The position numbers and the translations under genes are program-made. This document shows positions 1 to 5,431 of a stretch of DNA of 7,504 nucleotides, one piece after another; position 1 is the first letter of the stretch, and every line of letters begins with the position of its first letter. Origin of the DNA: an uncultured Clostridia bacterium (GTDB taxonomy: Bacteria > Bacillota > Clostridia > TANB77 > CAG-508); contig CAPZDM010000069.1 of NCBI GenBank assembly GCA_948745425.1, forward strand, positions 1 through 7,504. Direction: 5' to 3'. The notes beneath the pieces were generated by a model. That model searched no databases. It worked only from the letters and a program-made list of their open reading frames with translations, and was not told the DNA's origin.

Positions 1-43
1 CTATATTTTCTTAAAATTTTCTTTCTATTTTTCCCCAGATTAT

Positions 44-1243
44 TTAACTCATATACCAATCTATCGCATTTATCTTTTTTATTCCATCATAGTCTGCTTC
101 TAAATCATCGTCTAATGTTATTATATATTTTGGGTAATTATCATTTATTTTTTTTAGTGGTGTTAACTCTCTTTCTAATGTTTTTTCATCTCTTACTGAA
201 AACGCTACTTGATAATATTCTATTCCTTCAAAGTTTTGCGCTACAAAGTCTATTTCTAATTCGTCTAATTTACCTATATATACTTTATATCCTCTTCTTA
301 GTAATTCAAGATATATTACATTTTCTAAAATATGTCCCATGTCTTGACCTGCTTTTTTTCCTAATAAATAATATCTTAGTCCAATGTCTACTGTATAGTA
401 TTTTTCTTGCGTTTTTAAATAGTCTTTTCCTTTTATATCATATCGATTTGCTTTATATAAAATATAACTATCTACTAATGCTTCTACATAGTTTGCGACT
501 GTATTATATGATGTTTGTCTTGCCATTGATGTTAAGGTATCACTTATTTTTTTTATACTACAATTACTTCCTATATTGTTAAATAAGTATTTTATTATAC
601 TTTCTAGCACATTCTTGTCTGCAATACCTTTTCTTGATATTACGTCTTTATAGACTACTGTATTGAAAATACCTTCTAAGTACATATTTATATTTTGTGG
701 ATTTGCTTTATATAGGTCTATTGATTGAGGAAATGAGCTGTATCTTAGATAGTCTCTGAATTTTCTAGATAAATCTGTTTTATTTTCAAAAGCAGATATA
801 TATTCTTTAAATGATAATGGTAACATTTTAATTTCTATATATCTTCCTGAAAGTAATGTTGCAAGTTCAGATGATAACATATATGCATTAGAACCTGTTA
901 TATATATGTCTACATTTTTATTAATAAATAAGCCGTCTACAGTTTTTTCGAATTCTGTGACATTTTGTATTTCATCTAGGAATATATACGTCATTTTCTC
1001 TTTTATTAGTCTTTCTTGTATATATTGATATAACTTTTTCCTATCAGTTAATTCTTCAAAATTGGGATCTTCAAAATTTATTGAAATTATTTGATTTTCT
1101 TCTACTCCATTTTCTTTCAAGTATTTTTGAAATAGTTCCATTAAAGTAGATTTTCCACATCTTCTTATTCCTGTTACTACTTTTATTATCTGCTTATCTT
1201 TAAAATTTTTTAATATTTTTAAATAATTATCTCTTTCTATCAT
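44..1243 (-). CDS. AAA+ ATPase with C-terminal DUF4143 / nuclease-like domain
   Basis: A 399-residue protein with the layout of the common AAA_14-DUF4143 family of prokaryotic ATPases. The N-terminal half shows a Walker A motif (G25-I-R-R-C-G-K-S-T33), a Walker B motif (I87-F-L-D90-E91), a sensor-like strand (Y-I-T-G-S-N-A, 115-121) and the family hallmark S-G-R-Y-I-E-I-K-M-L-P-L-S-F (132-145). Residues about 195-400 form the DUF4143 part. It includes a likely winged-helix stretch (about 215-265) and a restriction-endonuclease-like core with E307, D332 and Q345. The usual Lys of (D/E)xK is absent: Q345-V-A347 stands in its place. Members are abundant and mostly uncharacterised; ATP binding is well supported, the cellular role is not. 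No signal peptide or membrane segment is visible. The start is fixed by AGGAGG (1257-1252), 8 bases before the ATG. It has its own promoter, and no neighbour suggests a partner. No clear terminator is seen in the 43 bases left of its stop. Confidence 0.9.
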   Translation of the reverse strand: MIERDNYLKILKNFKDKQIIKVVTGIRRCGKSTLMELFQKYLKENGVEENQIISINFEDPNFEELTDRKKLYQYIQERLIKEKMTYIFLDEIQNVTEFEKTVDGLFINKNVDIYITGSNAYMLSSELATLLSGRYIEIKMLPLSFKEYISAFENKTDLSRKFRDYLRYSSFPQSIDLYKANPQNINMYLEGIFNTVVYKDVISRKGIADKNVLESIIKYLFNNIGSNCSIKKISDTLTSMARQTSYNTVANYVEALVDSYILYKANRYDIKGKDYLKTQEKYYTVDIGLRYYLLGKKAGQDMGHILENVIYLELLRRGYKVYIGKLDELEIDFVAQNFEGIEYYQVAFSVRDEKTLERELTPLKKINDNYPKYIITLDDDLEADYDGIKKINAIDWYMS

Positions 1244-1268
1244 AGATTTTTCCTCCTACTATATTTTT

Positions 1269-1297
1269 ATTATACTTCTTTTATATATTATAGTCAA
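1269..1297 (-). promoter_or_regulatory. Sigma-A type promoter of the AAA/DUF4143 gene
   Basis: The minus strand reads TTGACT (1297-1292), a 17-base spacer, then a perfect TATAAT (1274-1269). The predicted start near 1262 gives a leader of about 19 bases that contains the AGGAGG site. The DNA just upstream of the -35 box is A/T-tract rich and holds two overlapping inverted repeats (separate entry). This is a sequence match, with no transcript evidence. Confidence 0.75.
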
Positions 1298-1298
1298 G

Positions 1299-1343
1299 TT
1301 TTTTCAAAATATTGAAAAAACTTTGTATTTTTGCAAAGTTTTT
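1299..1343. repeat. Two overlapping, mutually exclusive inverted repeats
   Basis: Repeat one is TTTTTTCAA (1299-1307), AATA, TTGAAAAAA (1312-1320): nine perfect pairs. Repeat two is AAAAACTTTG (1316-1325), eight bases, CAAAGTTTTT (1334-1343): ten perfect pairs. They share the A-tract 1316-1320, so a transcript can form only one. On the minus strand repeat two is followed by a run of six U (1320-1315) and could act as a weak second terminator behind the lipoprotein gene. Repeat one abuts the -35 box of the ATPase promoter and could be a protein-binding site. Both are A/T-dominated, so chance cannot be ruled out. Confidence 0.5.
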
Positions 1344-1382
1344 ACTATTTTATATCTTGTTATTTTTTTATATATAATGGAG

Positions 1383-1419
1383 AAAAGCCAGCTAGGAAAT
1401 ACTTCCTCCTTCTGGCTTT
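1383..1419 (-). terminator. Rho-independent terminator of the lipoprotein gene
   Basis: A composite hairpin starts 11 bases past the lipoprotein stop codon. The outer stem has eight perfect pairs (1384-1391 with 1412-1419, containing GCCAG/CTGGC). After a small internal loop there is an inner five-pair stem (AGGAA 1394-1398 with TTCCT 1403-1407) closed by a four-base loop. Read on the minus strand it runs into UUUU (1386-1383), which overlaps the last stem pairs. The strong G/C core in otherwise A/T-rich intergenic DNA makes this a convincing terminator. Confidence 0.8.
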
Positions 1420-1430
1420 ATAGAACTTTG

Positions 1431-1991
1431 TTACTTAGAAAATTCCTTGAAGAATATCCAGTCTCCTTCCTGGATAAATTCTTCTGGCATAGGCATTTTA
1501 GAATCGGGTTGCCTTTTGTAGTAAAACAGTGAACCATCCGTAAAATTCTGCGCAAAGGCTAAATCTACTGCTTCCTTGAGCTCGTCAGTCAGCATATCCT
1601 CTGTTACAGGTATCCACTCAAGCTTACCGTCTTCATTTGTAATACTAATTGACCATACCCCATCATGCATTCCAGAGAAATAGTTTGGAGAATTGAATAC
1701 ATCAATTAAATTAACGCCATTTTCTTTTGCTATGTTAATGGCGACGTTTGTTCCCATCGTTTGGATAATGGGAGCCTCGCCATGTGTCATAGCATATGCT
1801 ACAAGGTATGCATACTGCCGTTCCTCATCAGTTGGATTGTAATAGTTTTTGTGGATAATGTTTACCTCATAAGTAATATTATCATGAGGAGTCTCAGATG
1901 GGATAGTTACTTTATATACTTTTTTTCCACAACCCTTCAACATTATACCTACTACCATTACTGTTAAAAACCGTACAAAATTCCTTTTCAT
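1431..1991 (-). CDS. Small lipoprotein, possibly a divergent SleB/CwlJ-like cell-wall hydrolase
   Basis: A 186-residue protein with a basic N-terminus (K2, R3, R7), a hydrophobic stretch (8-18) and a lipobox-like L18-K-G-C21, suggesting lipidation at C21 and anchoring outside the membrane; Lys at -2 is atypical. I do not recognise a named gene. By eye, residues 58-183 follow the order of the SleB/CwlJ (Hydrolase_2) fold: a helix ending in H70-G-E72-A-P (SleB: A-R-G-E-P), a second helix (78-90), a loop Y104-F-S-G-M-H-D-G111, a helix (134-147), then D152-G-S-L-F-Y-Y158 (SleB: G-A-L-Y-Y-Y) and a terminal W178-I-F-F-K-E-F184 (SleB: I-G-x-H-x-F). The first Glu of SleB's E-A-R-G-E is Met68 here, so activity is uncertain. 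G+C is about 40% by hand count over 1501-1860, against about 25-32% nearby, suggesting transfer. The ribosome site GGAG lies 9 bases before the ATG. It is transcribed alone. The coding call is firm; the hydrolase resemblance is inference. Confidence 0.85.
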   Translation of the reverse strand: MKRNFVRFLTVMVVGIMLKGCGKKVYKVTIPSETPHDNITYEVNIIHKNYYNPTDEERQYAYLVAYAMTHGEAPIIQTMGTNVAINIAKENGVNLIDVFNSPNYFSGMHDGVWSISITNEDGKLEWIPVTEDMLTDELKEAVDLAFAQNFTDGSLFYYKRQPDSKMPMPEEFIQEGDWIFFKEFSK

Positions 1992-2036
1992 ATTTAGTTT
2001 CTCCTTTTTTATAAAAAATTTTATTGAGTGTTACAT

Positions 2037-2051
2037 TGCGTTTTTTACGCA
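2037..2051 (-). promoter_or_regulatory. Small dyad at the start of the lipoprotein transcript
   Basis: TGCGT (2037-2041) and ACGCA (2047-2051) form a five-pair dyad around a five-base T-run. It begins a few bases downstream of the predicted transcription start (about 2055). It could be an operator or a 5' mRNA cap hairpin. It is short and may have no function. Confidence 0.3.
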
Positions 2052-2061
2052 CTATATATCT

Positions 2062-2090
2062 ATTATAGCATATTTTACATAATTTTTCAA
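2062..2090 (-). promoter_or_regulatory. Sigma-A type promoter of the lipoprotein gene
   Basis: The minus strand reads TTGAAA (2090-2085), a 17-base spacer ending in TGC, then a perfect TATAAT (2067-2062). This is an extended -10 promoter with an optimal spacer. The start is predicted near 2055, giving a leader of about 64 bases. A short palindrome, TTCAAA-T-TTTGAA (2086-2098), overlaps the -35 box and may be an operator. Confidence 0.75.
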
Positions 2091-2102
2091 ATTTTGAAAT
2101 TG

Positions 2103-2161
2103 GCATTTTTATTTATTTTAAAACTGGAATTTAAATTTTCACTTCACAGCATTTTTATTTA
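2103..2161. repeat. 13-base direct repeat spanning the end of the cardiolipin synthase gene
   Basis: GCATTTTTATTTA occurs at 2103-2115 and again, identical, at 2149-2161. The second copy includes the cardiolipin synthase stop codon. The 33 bases between the copies hold no gene and no clear terminator for the cls operon. The repeat could come from a small local duplication or an insertion scar. In DNA this A/T-rich it may also be chance. Confidence 0.45.
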
Positions 2162-3679
2162 CATTAATGGTGCAACTATTTTTAATACTGCTTGAAATAT
2201 AGATTTTATAAATCCAAAATTACATTCCTCGTCTGAAATCAAATGGCTTTTCTCCATCGTTTCTAAAGCATCCTTTTTTATTTCTTCTATTACTTTTGAT
2301 TCATAGATATATATACCACATTCGAAATGTAAATATAGACTTCTATAGTCTAAGTTAAGAGTTCCTACTGTTGCTATATTATCATCACATACAAAAACCT
2401 TTGAATGCAAAAATCCTGGTGTGTATTCATATATCTTAACACCATCTTTTTTTAGCATCTTATAATATGAACGTGTTAACGTAAATACTATCTTTTTGTC
2501 TGGAATTCCTGGTGTTACAATTCTTACATCTACTCCTCTTTTTCTTGCTAAGGTTATTGCTGAAACCATTTCACTATCTATAATTAAATATGGAGTAAAT
2601 ATATATACATATTTTTTTGCCTGATTTATAATATTTAAATAAATATTTTCGCCAACAATTTCATCATCTAATGGATTTTCGCCATATGGTAATATGTATC
2701 CATCTCCTTTTATATCTTTTATTGTTGGTTTAAATTTATCGAATGTTTTGTCTTCTTCTCTATATGCATTCCATATTTTTAAAAACATAACTGTGAAATT
2801 CCAAGTGGCTTCACCTTTTATCATTATTCCATTATCTTTCCAATGACCATATCTCTCTTTTTGGTTTATATATTCATCTGCTATATTTATTCCTCCACTA
2901 AATGAAACATTTCCATCTATTACCATTATTTTTCTATGGTCTCTATTGTTCATTATGACTGCAATAAATGGTTTTAGTTTATTAAATACAACACATTTTA
3001 TTCCTTTGGATTCTAAATACTTATCATATTTATTGGGTAAAGAACTTATGCTTCCAACATCATCATACATTACTCTGACATCTACACCTTCTTTTACCTT
3101 TTGCTCTAATATGTCTAGTATTCCTTGCCACATCTTTCCTTCGCCAATTATAAAATATTCTAAAAATATAAATCTTTTTGCTTTTTTTAATTCTTCTATC
3201 ATTACTGGATATACATCTTCTCCTAAAGGAAAGTATTTTATGTCTGTATTATTATATATTGGATATCCTACATAATCTGAAATATATTGAACCTGTCCAT
3301 GTATACCTAAGTCTTTTTCTTTTATATCATCCATTATCTTTAAATCTTGTACTAAATTTTCTTTTGCTTTTTCTCTATTTCCATTTATCCTTTTTAACAT
3401 TGGTGTAGAATATAAATTTGCACCAACAAATACATATAATAATCCTCCAAAAAATGGGACTAATATTATTAGTATAATCCATGGTAATTTATTGTCCAAA
3501 TGTCTTTCGTTCTTTATTATTGTTAATGCTATTAGAATACTTAAAATAGTTAGAATTACATTTAATGGAATAAATCCACTAAAATTTGCAACTATTAAAA
3601 ATAGCCAAACTATCTGTACTAATATACATATTGCAATAATTCCAATTCTACTAAATAATAATTTTAATATTTTCCCCAT
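2159..3679 (-). CDS. cls: Cardiolipin synthase (phospholipase D superfamily)
   Basis: A 506-residue membrane enzyme expected to join two phosphatidylglycerol molecules into cardiolipin and glycerol. Two or three hydrophobic segments (about 12-32, 36-55 and 66-86) make up the PLDc_N membrane anchor, including the P75-F-F-G-G-L-L-Y-V stretch typical of bacterial cardiolipin synthases. Two complete HKD motifs follow: H248-R-K250-x4-D255, leading into S-F-S-G-G-I-N, and H425-S-K427-x4-D432, leading into A-T-V-G-T-L-N. F362-T-P-Y-L and Y445-R-S-L-Y-L-H-F-E-C-G are also characteristic. Length is normal for the family (about 480-510). The start is supported by AAGAGGT just upstream of the ATG. The gene begins 10 bases after the CorC-like gene, and its ribosome site lies right at that gene's end, so the two are co-transcribed and probably translationally coupled. 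No clear terminator is visible after it. Confidence 0.95.
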   Translation of the reverse strand: MGKILKLLFSRIGIIAICILVQIVWLFLIVANFSGFIPLNVILTILSILIALTIIKNERHLDNKLPWIILIILVPFFGGLLYVFVGANLYSTPMLKRINGNREKAKENLVQDLKIMDDIKEKDLGIHGQVQYISDYVGYPIYNNTDIKYFPLGEDVYPVMIEELKKAKRFIFLEYFIIGEGKMWQGILDILEQKVKEGVDVRVMYDDVGSISSLPNKYDKYLESKGIKCVVFNKLKPFIAVIMNNRDHRKIMVIDGNVSFSGGINIADEYINQKERYGHWKDNGIMIKGEATWNFTVMFLKIWNAYREEDKTFDKFKPTIKDIKGDGYILPYGENPLDDEIVGENIYLNIINQAKKYVYIFTPYLIIDSEMVSAITLARKRGVDVRIVTPGIPDKKIVFTLTRSYYKMLKKDGVKIYEYTPGFLHSKVFVCDDNIATVGTLNLDYRSLYLHFECGIYIYESKVIEEIKKDALETMEKSHLISDEECNFGFIKSIFQAVLKIVAPLM

Positions 3680-3689
3680 TTTTTACCTC

Positions 3690-5006
3690 TTATTTTTCTT
3701 CTTCTTCATTATCCTCAATTTGACCTATCTTACATGCTTTTACTTTTGATATATGCCTGTCTTTTACATTTTCAATTTTATATGCTACTTTTTCTGTTTC
3801 TATTACTATTCCTTTATCTTTTTCAGTTGGAATTCTTCCTAGTTCTTCTACTAAATATCCTGAAAGTGTATCATAGTCTCCTTCTTCAATGTCTATTCCT
3901 AATATATCTTCTACTTCGTATATTGCTAATTTCCCGTTTAAAACAAATGTGTTTTCATCTAATTTATCTATTAATTTTTCTACTTTGTCATATTCATCAT
4001 ATATGTCTCCAACTATTTCTTCTAATATGTCTTCCATTGTTACAATTCCTGATGTTCCACCATATTCATCTATTACTATAGCAATTTGCTTTCTGTTTTT
4101 TCTTAGTTCTTCGAATAATTCATTTACTGGTTTCGTTTCTGATACAAAAAATACTTCTTTCATTAAATTTTTTATTTTTGTGTTTTTGTTTTTTGTTGAT
4201 AATAAAATGTCTTTTATATATACTATTCCTTTTATTTTATCTATTTTTTCATCATATACAGGAACTCTACTATATCTTAGGTCTTCTGATAATTCCTCTA
4301 TTACTTCTGCAATTGACATATTCATGTCTAAAGCAAATATTTCTGTTCTAGGTATCATAATTTCTGATACTACTTTATCATTAAATTCAAATACATTGTT
4401 GAGCATATTTTTTTCTTCTTCATCTATTGTTCCTTTTTCTTTTCCAACGTCTATCATCATCCTAATTTCTTCTTCTGTTACAGTTTCTTCTTCATTTTCG
4501 GAAACACCAAATAATTTTGAGACTATGTTTGTGGATAGTGTTAAGAATTTAACAAATGGTGATGTTATTACTGATATTGTTTTTATTATTCCAATAGATG
4601 CAAATGCTATTTTTTCACTATTTTTCATTGCAAGTCTCTTAGGAACTAATTCTCCAAATATTAATGTGAAATATGATAATATTATTGTAATTACTATGAT
4701 TGCTATATTATTCCATGCTGTTAGACTTATTGCTGGAATCCAGTTATTTAGTATTGGTGCTAATTCACTTGCAAACGTTTCTGAAGCAAACGCACTTGAT
4801 AAAAAACCAGCAAGTGTTATTCCTATTTGAATTGTGGCTAAGAACTTACTTGGATTTACTAACATTTCTTTTATTTTTTTTGCTTTCTTATTTCCCTCTT
4901 TTGCTTTTATATCTATTTTTGCATCATTTAATGATATAAATGCGATTTCTGCTGCTGCAAAAAAGGCATTTAATAATATTAAAATTATAATTACTAATAT
5001 TTGCAT
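3690..5006 (-). CDS. CNNM/DUF21-CBS-CorC/HlyC family membrane protein
   Basis: A 438-residue protein of the family often labelled hemolysin C or Mg2+/Co2+ efflux protein CorC; family members studied elsewhere handle divalent cations, chiefly magnesium export. A DUF21 (CNNM) membrane domain covers about 1-190. Its hydrophobic segments lie at about 1-22, 57-77, 98-116 and 135-155, and it has the family motifs I60-Q-I-G-I-T-L-A-G-F and F117-G-E-L-V-P-K-R. A CBS pair follows (about 212-270 and 280-335), with M217-I-P-R and D313-E-Y-G-G-T-S-G-I-V-T. A CorC_HlyC domain (about 350-428) contains D377-Y-D-T-L-S-G-Y. The C-terminus ends in an acidic E-D-N-E-E-E-E-K tail. The start has AGGAG 8 bases upstream. 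It is the first gene of an operon with cls and has its own promoter. The cation transported cannot be read from sequence. Confidence 0.93.
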   Translation of the reverse strand: MQILVIIILILLNAFFAAAEIAFISLNDAKIDIKAKEGNKKAKKIKEMLVNPSKFLATIQIGITLAGFLSSAFASETFASELAPILNNWIPAISLTAWNNIAIIVITIILSYFTLIFGELVPKRLAMKNSEKIAFASIGIIKTISVITSPFVKFLTLSTNIVSKLFGVSENEEETVTEEEIRMMIDVGKEKGTIDEEEKNMLNNVFEFNDKVVSEIMIPRTEIFALDMNMSIAEVIEELSEDLRYSRVPVYDEKIDKIKGIVYIKDILLSTKNKNTKIKNLMKEVFFVSETKPVNELFEELRKNRKQIAIVIDEYGGTSGIVTMEDILEEIVGDIYDEYDKVEKLIDKLDENTFVLNGKLAIYEVEDILGIDIEEGDYDTLSGYLVEELGRIPTEKDKGIVIETEKVAYKIENVKDRHISKVKACKIGQIEDNEEEEK

Positions 5007-5038
5007 ATATATTCTCCTTTTACTTTTTTGCTATTTGT

Positions 5039-5067
5039 AGTTTACCACAATATATACAATTTATCAA
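5039..5067 (-). promoter_or_regulatory. Probable sigma-A promoter of the corC-like/cls operon
   Basis: The minus strand reads TTGATA (5067-5062), a 17-base spacer ending in TGG, then TAAACT (5044-5039). The -10 box is weak (4 of 6), but the TGn extension and exact spacer compensate. The leader would be about 25 bases and carries AAAGGAG. It lies downstream of the hairpin terminator at 5099-5124, so the operon is insulated from the upstream small gene. Confidence 0.55.
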
Positions 5068-5091
5068 CTTTTTATTTAAATACTTTAAATT

Positions 5092-5125
5092 AGAAAACGC
5101 CCATAACTCTTTCGAGAAATGGGCT
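5092..5125 (-). terminator. Rho-independent terminator of the 61-residue protein gene
   Basis: On the minus strand GCCCAT (5124-5119) pairs with ATGGGC (5104-5099). Inside, after a T:T internal loop, CTC pairs with GAG around a GAAA loop, which is a GNRA tetraloop. The hairpin is followed by G-UUUU-C, a short U-tract. It starts 7 bases past the stop codon. The structure is compact and convincing, though the U-tract is short. Confidence 0.75.
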
Positions 5126-5131
5126 ACAAGA

Positions 5132-5317
5132 TTATAGCATATCTAATACTTCACCAATAGCAAATAGTTGGCAATCGGAAAAATTTTCATTTGAAACAAG
5201 TTTAATAGGTTTTTCATTTTTCCTCATCAAGCTTAAACTAACTGATGTTTCGCTACTATTAGACTCAATAGAAATGCTATATCCTGTTACGTTATCAGTT
5301 TCTAAACTATTAGACAT
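5132..5317 (-). CDS. 61-residue protein of unknown function
   Basis: I do not recognise this protein. The reading frame can be extended to an ATG at 5344, but that codon lies inside a leader hairpin and has no ribosome site. The ATG at 5317 follows AAAGGAAA (5327-5320), so I choose it. The product has no signal peptide or membrane segment, so it is probably cytoplasmic. It is Ser-rich (12 of 61). Residues 12-31 alternate polar and hydrophobic residues in a beta-hairpin-like pattern. A basic turn (R32-K-N-E-K-P-I-K39) follows, then a C-terminal helix-like stretch (47-61) with one Cys at 49. It has a near-consensus promoter, a structured leader and a terminator of its own, which argues that it is real rather than a chance frame. 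Base composition resembles its neighbours. It sits between the ABC exporter and the corC-cls operon but shares a transcript with neither, apart from possible read-through from the exporter. Confidence 0.7.
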   Translation of the reverse strand: MSNSLETDNVTGYSISIESNSSETSVSLSLMRKNEKPIKLVSNENFSDCQLFAIGEVLDML

Positions 5318-5330
5318 GATTTCCTTTCTG

Positions 5331-5353
5331 CCATAATAAAACATCTATTATGG
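5331..5353 (-). promoter_or_regulatory. Leader hairpin just upstream of the small gene's ribosome site
   Basis: On the minus strand CCATAATA (5353-5346) and TATTATGG (5338-5331) form eight perfect pairs around a seven-base loop. The stem ends 3 bases before the AAAGGAAA ribosome site, which stays unpaired. It could tune translation or mRNA stability. It does not match a riboswitch class I know. Confidence 0.5.
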
Positions 5354-5369
5354 ACTTTAAACAAAACAC

Positions 5370-5380
5370 ATTGTAACAAT
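5370..5380. promoter_or_regulatory. Operator-like dyad at the transcription start of the small gene
   Basis: ATTGT-A-ACAAT on the plus strand is a five-base dyad with one central base. It lies immediately downstream of the -10 box (5389-5384) and covers the expected start near 5377. That is a typical place for a repressor site. The regulator is unknown, and the site is short. Confidence 0.35.
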
Positions 5381-5383
5381 TAT

Positions 5384-5412
5384 ATTATATACCCGTTAAC
5401 ATAAATTGTCAG
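5384..5412 (-). promoter_or_regulatory. Sigma-A type promoter of the 61-residue protein gene
   Basis: The minus strand reads CTGACA (5412-5407), a 17-base spacer containing the palindrome GTTAAC, then a perfect TATAAT (5389-5384). It matches 11 of 12 consensus bases with optimal spacing and is among the best promoters in the window. The start near 5377 gives a leader of about 60 bases before the ATG at 5317. Confidence 0.8.
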
Positions 5413-5431
5413 GTTTGCATAAGTAAAGATA

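Noticed and set aside
1..43. Another gene or terminator left of the ATPase stop codon
   Set aside because: The 43 bases are A/T-rich, with no start preceded by a ribosome site and no hairpin, so nothing can be supported.
115..582. 155-codon Leu/Tyr/Phe-rich open frame on the plus strand
   Set aside because: It is the antisense shadow of the ATPase gene. The hydrophobic composition follows from reading A/T-rich coding DNA backwards, not from a real membrane protein.
1912..2106. 64-codon minus-strand frame overlapping the start of the lipoprotein gene
   Set aside because: It begins upstream of the predicted promoter start, runs across the promoter and ribosome site of the lipoprotein gene, and continues out of frame into its coding region. 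It has no ribosome site of its own.
2100..2158. Possible terminator after the cardiolipin synthase gene
   Set aside because: Only short A/T palindromes such as AATTTAAATT are present. There is no stable stem followed by a U-run, so I do not annotate one.
3889..4830. 313-codon open frame on the plus strand, opposite the CorC-like gene
   Set aside because: It is fully antisense to a well-supported family protein, has low-complexity Ser/Ile/Phe-rich composition typical of reversed A/T-rich genes, and shows no recognisable domain or convincing ribosome site.
5318..5344. Longer start (ATG at 5344) for the small protein, giving 70 residues
   Set aside because: That ATG lies in the loop of a leader hairpin and lacks a Shine-Dalgarno sequence, while the ATG at 5317 has AAAGGAAA at a suitable distance.
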